Part shown: one piece after another, positions 58,830 through 64,000 of the stretch | How the letters are laid out: each line of letters starts with the position of its first letter | Position numbering within the stretch: position 1 is the first letter of the stretch | Source of the DNA: Narthecium ossifragum | Lineage: Eukaryota; Streptophyta; Magnoliopsida; Dioscoreales; Nartheciaceae | Length of the DNA: 64,000 nucleotides | Assembly: GCA_963920575.1 (NCBI GenBank) | Contig: OY986971.1 | Location: 23,950,145-24,014,144 of the forward strand | Direction of reading: 5' to 3' | The notes under the pieces: model-generated | The model's database searches: none | What the model saw: only the letters and a program-made list of their open reading frames with translations | What the model was told of the DNA's origin: nothing | Position numbers and translations under genes: made by a program

Positions 58830-59881
58830 TGGGAGGCCATAGTGGCAATGCTTAGAAAGCAATGGATTGGTCTAAAGATAATACTGCAATGTTTATTATG
58901 ATAGTTTATGAGAAAGTTAAAGAAAACAAATTACAAACATCTACATTCAATTCCGAAGTTTGGGATGAGATTAATAGAGAGTTGATTGTAGTCATTGGAG
59001 TGGATTATGGAAAGGACCGGTTGAAAGGAAAGTTCAATCGTTTGCGTTTGAAGCACCGCTTGTTCTCTACACTCTTAGATCATACAGGAGTTACGTGGGA
59101 CCCAGATACCAACAAAGTGAATGCTCCAGAATAAGTTTGTGAAGCATTTTATGTCGTATGTAAAAATCATTACACTTATACGTGATCTTATATGATGTTA
59201 GATTCTTGAGTATTGTATTGTATATTCATAAACATTTTTGAATGATTGTAGAAAAACAAAAGAGAGTACAAGGCACTTACGAAAGAAGGATGCGAGCATT
59301 ATATTGTACTTGGTGAGATTTTTACGGGAATTACAACAACTGGAGTGTTACATTATGCTTCTACTCAAGAGCCTCCTACATCAGAAGAAGAAAGACAACT
59401 CAAAGTTGAATTTTTGACCAAGAAAGTGCATGTTGACATGGAGAATGCTGATGAGGCCATGGGTGAGGGTTCAAGTTCAAATAGTACTCGTAGGCGCAAG
59501 AGTGATAAATCAGCTAATGAACACCGATGTAAGGAACCCAAAGTCTCTAGAGTTGACAGACTTGAAGAATGTATGGAACAGTGGTCTGTTTCAGTTAGGT
59601 AGAGGAGCGATGAATCCAAGTCAAAGAAGAAGTATTTTGAATTAAAGGCTGCTCATTTCAAAGCAATTTCACAAAAGAACCAAGTAGATGGTAGTGAAGC
59701 TACTAGTGAAGAGTCTGATCCTTACTCACTTGATACATGTTTGGACATCATAAACTCAATGAACGAGTTATCTGATGATGTTTATAGTAAAGCAACAAAA
59801 GCATTCCAAGAAGAAGGTTATAGAAGAACATTTGTTAAGATGCCTGATAGTAGAAGACTACCTTGGTTGGAGCGACTTTGA
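58830..59881 (+). pseudogene. PIF/Harbinger ORF1, Myb/SANT-like DNA-binding protein, decayed
   Basis: Exon 1 (58862-59152) encodes a Myb/SANT-like helix bundle (TFNSEVWDEINREL, KGKFNRLRLKHRLFSTLL, then VTWDPDTNKVNAPE); exon 2 (from about 59252, after an intron ending ATTGTAG) continues KREYKALTKEGCEHYIVLGE to a stop at 59879-59881 with conserved-looking RRTFVKMPDSRRLPWLERL. Stops interrupt it at about 58852, 59132 and 59600. In this superfamily the Myb-like protein works with the nuclease to bind element ends (family knowledge). It lies directly before the transposase in the same orientation. Confidence 0.82.
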
Positions 59882-60175
59882 TTAGTTGTGGTTGTTAGGC
59901 TAGGCTATTTAGTTTTTTGGACTAAGCTATTTAGTTTGTTCAAAAACAATGTTATGATCATGCACGGATCTTGTGTTTTGTGTTTTCTAGCATTTAAATA
60001 ATTTGCTTGATACTATTGGATTCTTCTATTTGGTAGTAGTTGAACTAATGCAAGTTTGGGTTAGATTTCATGTGATTAACATGCCTTTAATGATTATCAA
60101 CTATTATTTTTATTTTGATCGTTTTAATATTTTATACTAGTTATTTACATATTGTCAAAATGTTTATACAGAAAT

Positions 60176-61597
60176 ATGTCTGCAGGGCCTAGTGTAGTTC
60201 GATATGTCCATGATGATGATTCAAATAGTGATGATTATTCAGATTCAGATGATGATCTAGAACAAGAATTGGGAGATTTGATTGCACTACAATTGTTTAG
60301 TGAATATGAAAGAACCTATATTAATAGGACACCCTACAGAACATCAATGCTTACTAGAAGAATGTATACACTTGAATTCCTTGCCGGTCATGAAGCTAGA
60401 TGTTATGAAAATTTTCGGATGGAGAAAGATTTATTTATTGCCTTTTGTGTCACTTTGAAAGATAAGGGATTGTTGAAAGATGGGAAAAAGGTAAGCCATG
60501 AGGAAGGTGTTGCAATGTTCTTGAGCATCATAGGACATACTACACGACATAGAGTTGTTGCTGAATATTTTCAACATTCCACTTACACAGTAAGCAAATG
60601 GTTCAAAAGAGTTTTAAGAGCAGTTTGTTCATTGGGTAAAGAATTGATTCGTCCAATGAATCAAGATGATATACATGAGCGTATTCGACACAACTGCAAA
60701 TATTATCCCTATTTTAAGGTTCGTCATCTACTTTTGGTTATTTAATTTGTGTATAATAATATTTCTTATTAGAAAACTAAATTATGATAATTTTATTTAT
60801 TGGGTTGTATTGGTTCAATGGATGGCACACATATTTCTGTTTGGGCACCTGCATCAAGACAAATTGCTTTTCGTGGAAGTAAAACTCTGGTAACACAAAA
60901 TGTGATGCTTGCATGTGATTTTGACATGAAGTTCACATTTGTCTATACTGGATGGGAAGGAACAACCAACGATTCTCGAATATTCATTGATGCATTGACA
61001 AGGAGTTTAAATGATTTTCCATTGCCACGTGGAGGTACATTTTAAAGATTACAAGTTTTATAAGTATGAGATATAATTACAATTATACTCATACTTTACT
61101 CATACTTTTTTTTCACAGATCAATTTTATCTTGTGGACTCTGGCTACCCAAATATACCTGGATTTCTCGCTCCATATCGAGGTCGAAGATATCATTTTGC
61201 GTGATTATCATGGACAAGGAAGACCGTGAGGTAAGGTAGAGTTATTCAACTATAGACACTCTTCATGTCGTAATGTCATCGAACGATGCATTGGAGTGCT
61301 CAAGGCAAGATTTCCCATTTTGAAATGATGTCTAATTATCCAGTTAGAAGGCAAAGACAAATTCCTACCGTATGTTGCACAATACACAACTACATTCGTC
61401 AAAAGCATGCTTTGGATGGACGTTTGGATGGACTTTTTGAGGAATATTCAACTGAGCAAATGATAATAGAAGGTGAACAAGGGTTGAATGCGAATCAAGA
61501 AGTCATACGTGTTGATGTTAGTCAAATGACTCAAATGACACAATTTAGAGATAAAATTGCTACACAAATGTGGAATGACTTTTTGGCGACTCGCTGA
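60176..61597 (+). pseudogene. PIF/Harbinger transposase (HARBI1-like DDE nuclease), decayed
   Basis: Starts at ATG 60176 after an acceptor-like TACAG. The N-terminal half has a helix-turn-helix-like region (GVAMFLSIIGHTTRHRVVAE). The nuclease shows CIGSMDGTHI (first D, about 60830), GWEGTTNDSRIF (second D, about 60970), LVDSGYPNIPGFLAPYRGRR and NVIERCIGVLKARF (E, about 61285). Breaks: a 1-base frameshift near 61195, a stop at 61227-61229, a frameshift near 61323, and no AG acceptor before the exon at 60800. The final exon 61286-61597 is open to its normal-looking end. Full length would be near 400 residues, usual for the family. Confidence 0.9.
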
Positions 61598-62899
61598 TGA
61601 TCCTTTGCTATCAATATAATATAAACATTTCGTATTGTTTGTAGTGTTACTTTAAACAACAAACTTGATGTTATCGTATTTTATTTGGAGAATGTTGTAG
61701 TTCAATATTGTTTTAATGTTGCATGTGTTTTAAATTTCTAATTTTTATTATTTTGCTTAATTTAAAAGTCAAGCGTATGTATTGCTTATGAAAAAAATTA
61801 TGTCTTGAATATATACATTATATACTTGTATTAAAAAATGAGATTTAATAGTTCCAAAATAGTAAATTACGAATAAGATATAAAACCCATATATTAGTGA
61901 TATCTTCCGTGCATAGATACAAAATAATGATAATTAATTTATAAAATTAAACTCATTGAAAACAAAAACTATTGTAACAAACCAAACACATTTTCATGTT
62001 TTCATTTTCAGAAAATAGTTTTTTAACATTTCAAACCAAACGCGTTATCATATTTTCATTTTTTAAAAATAAAAATAAAAAACAGAAAATAAAAACAGGA
62101 AATATTTTTCAAAACCAAACAAACACCTAGTCTTTTCAAATTTATGCGTCAAAAATTTGAGTTTGAAATATAAAGAAGTCGAGACTGAGCAAGGTCTAGT
62201 CTAGCTCGTTCGTGTCCGGCACGATATAGGTCGAATATAGCCATTAGATGTAGATCTGAGTATTGATATTCTTTAAAAAAATAAGTACAGCCGTTAGATT
62301 TCAATCCAATGGTTGCATCTTAATAACATGTCACCAGATACGTTCTCCATAAGGACTTCAATCCAGACCCATCAGATTGAGAACTCCATTCCATCACAAC
62401 CGTCTACATCATCACCAAGCCCAGGCGTGACGCGCTATCCTCCCCTTCGTTCCTCTCTCGCGACCCCGAGTCCCGACCACTCTCGTGAACCCGTCCACCC
62501 GACCAAACTCCCACCGGACCGGCGCCGTTCTTTCTCCACCACCAAGATCGCCCTCCCTTCTCGTCGGCATAGCGGTACCTCGCCGGAACGCCGCCCTGAC
62601 CCCCCCCTCTCTTCCACTCCTCCTCCGTCGCCGTTCTCCTCTCCAAGCTCCTCCCCCCGGAATACCGCCTTTGGCCACCTACCTCCACTAGGTTCGCCCT
62701 CGATTTCGTCTTCGCCTCCGCCCCAAAACCTCGTCGCCATCCACGCTTCTGCCAAGCTTCCAAAGGCCGCCAGTCGAGCCATTGGTTTTCAGCTCGGCTC
62801 GAACTCGAACTCGAACTCGAACTCGAGCCGGCCTATTAGAATTTCGAGCCGAACTCGAGCCAGCCTCTTAAATCGTTACTGCTCAACCCCACCTCGCCT
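61598..62899. other. Harbinger 3' flank and CDKC upstream region
   Basis: 61598-62130 is AT-rich; its ACCAAACAAACACC at about 62115-62128 resembles a Harbinger right end, unproven. 62400-62760 is GC-rich and open in several frames on both strands without family motifs. 62796-62822 is a CGAACT hexamer repeat in a GAACTCGAGC-rich piece also seen at 31880-31935. Confidence 0.4.
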
Positions 62900-63260
62900 T
62901 CATCTTCACACCATCCGAACCTAAGCCCTCTCGCTCTCTGCCTCTCTCGCTCCGCCGCCATCGCCATTGATCAAAGGTACTCTCCCTCTTTTCGAGAATT
63001 ATCGTTTTCTTCTTGGATTTGATCTCGGATATGGCAAACCCTATGTTGATTTCCTTCCAATTTCTTATTTTCATCAGATTTTGGAGTCATAATTCATCGT
63101 TGGACTCCGTAGAAGGGTTTTGGCTTCTAATTGGGAAGAATTCGGATCGGTTCTTTGGTAAATCTGCTGCTTTTCTTGTTTCTAGGTTTGTTGTACCGTT
63201 GTATGCTATGAGATCGTGTTGGGTTTATCCGTTCTTTTATGGTTCTAGGTGGGATTTAAG
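62900..63260 (+). other. CDKC 5' UTR with a leader intron
   Basis: CT-rich leader sequence ends in TCAAAG|GTACTC (donor at 62977-62978); acceptor TTCTAG|GTGGG at 63247-63248. The leader then reaches the ATG at 63261. Exon limits are inferred. Confidence 0.5.
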
Positions 63261-63370
63261 ATGTCAGTGGCCGGTCCGGGGTTGTTGAATGTTGATGAGT
63301 GCCCCTCTTGGGGGTCTCGGGGCGTCGATTGCTTCGAGAAATTGGAGCAGATTGGAGAAGGGACTTATGG
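63261..63370 (+). CDS. Cyclin-dependent kinase C (CDKC), first coding exon only
   Basis: ATG at 63261 begins 36 codons plus two bases before a GTAAGT-like donor at 63371. The residues CPSWGSRGVDCFEKLEQIGE then GTYG match the conserved N-terminus of plant CDKC kinases, including the first part of the glycine loop (GEGTYG). CDKC with cyclin T forms the plant P-TEFb complex, which phosphorylates the RNA polymerase II C-terminal domain in the nucleus (family knowledge). The rest of the kinase, expected to be about 470 more residues, lies beyond the right edge. Confidence 0.92.
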
Positions 63371-64000
63371 GTAAGTGGAATAATTCTCAGCCTCTTCTTC
63401 TTGCTAATTATGCGATCAATCTATATAGTTGATTCAATCTTGAATATGACGGTTTATCGCTATAATTTTTGCAGATGATGTAAAAAAGTTGTTATTTTTC
63501 TAGTTGCTTATGAAGCTTAGTAATTGTTCTTTCTTGTTTCTTTGTGTGTAACACATTTGATTTGTTTTTCGACATGGGAGTTCACCATGATTAAAACCCG
63601 TTAGCTGCTACATACCCTTAATTATAACCATATTAGCCGTCAAGAAAAAAAAAGGTGTTTTATGCTTATTGTGTTAAAGTGTTGTGTCCTTGCATGATCT
63701 TTTCTGCAAAAGAAGAAAGTAGATGCCAAAGGATCTTTATGTTATGAAATTGAACAAGTACGAGTCCTCTTGCAATACATGCTTGGCCATATAGGTTTTG
63801 GCGACATCTTGCTTTGGTTATGTCTGTTCTCGCATTTGTTCAGATTGAAAGTAGCTCTTCAGATTTTTTGCACTTGTTTTAGTAGATACTGTGCATGAGT
63901 TATCATGGAGCACGGTTCTAAAGATCTTAAACTTTTTATCGTCAAACATGAAAGCATTCTACCGTGCTGCATTGATTTTCTTGTATGATTGCTGTAATAG
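63371..64000 (+). other. CDKC intron 1, continues past the window
   Basis: No kinase exon is visible: the expected residues after GTYG are not encoded in any frame before base 64000. Confidence 0.6.

Noticed and set aside
62313..62924. 203-codon open frame upstream of CDKC
   Set aside because: Serine/proline-rich low complexity in a GC-rich stretch that is also open on the other strand; ends in a hexamer repeat.
1..64000. tRNA, rRNA or snoRNA genes
   Set aside because: None found by eye. The only rRNA-like sequence is the 5S-derived block inside the Cassandra LTRs, which is not a 5S gene.

Overview
This is nuclear DNA from a flowering plant, probably a non-grass monocot (the lineage is an inference). 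The genes have GT-AG introns, the intergenic DNA is packed with plant-type retrotransposons, LINEs and MITEs, and the recognisable genes belong to plant families. Few genes are present; most of the window is transposable elements at different stages of decay.

Layout. Bases 1-5623 hold the 3' part of a decayed Ty3/gypsy element (pol plus 3' LTR), which lies against a LINE ORF1 fragment (5624-7240, minus). A YIF1-type Golgi membrane protein gene follows at 9049-10246 (minus); its likely 5' leader and long leader intron, which carries a Mutator-like element, extend to about 14.1 kb. A second LINE fragment (14522-16431, minus) is split by a solo LTR (16432-18581). A two-exon unknown gene lies at 19286-20061 (minus). 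A complete 13-exon CAMTA transcription factor gene occupies 21474-38569 (minus); its introns hold MITEs, tandem repeats and other insertions.

From 39 to 57.6 kb the window is almost only mobile DNA: a solo LTR carrying a hAT-type MITE, a second LTR family with TGATA...ATCA ends, a complete Cassandra TRIM with 5S-rRNA-derived LTRs, a large foldback, and a four-level nest (copia > gypsy solo LTR > TGATA solo LTR > hAT MITE) in which each inserted element has a perfect target-site duplication. A decayed two-gene PIF/Harbinger transposon (58.8-61.6 kb) precedes the first coding exon of a CDKC-type kinase gene that runs off the right edge.

The strongest unexplained signal is an architecture shared by several LTRs: pairs of GATCGATC palindromes set about 22 bp apart and repeated every 63-72 bp. 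In two diverged copies of the TGATA family the array has seven and four pairs, yet ends the same 70-71 bp before a TATAAATAG box, while the bases flanking the palindromes have changed together within each copy. The three host genes are not a pathway; they are ordinary neighbours: secretory trafficking (YIF1), calcium-calmodulin transcription control (CAMTA) and transcription-elongation kinase (CDKC).
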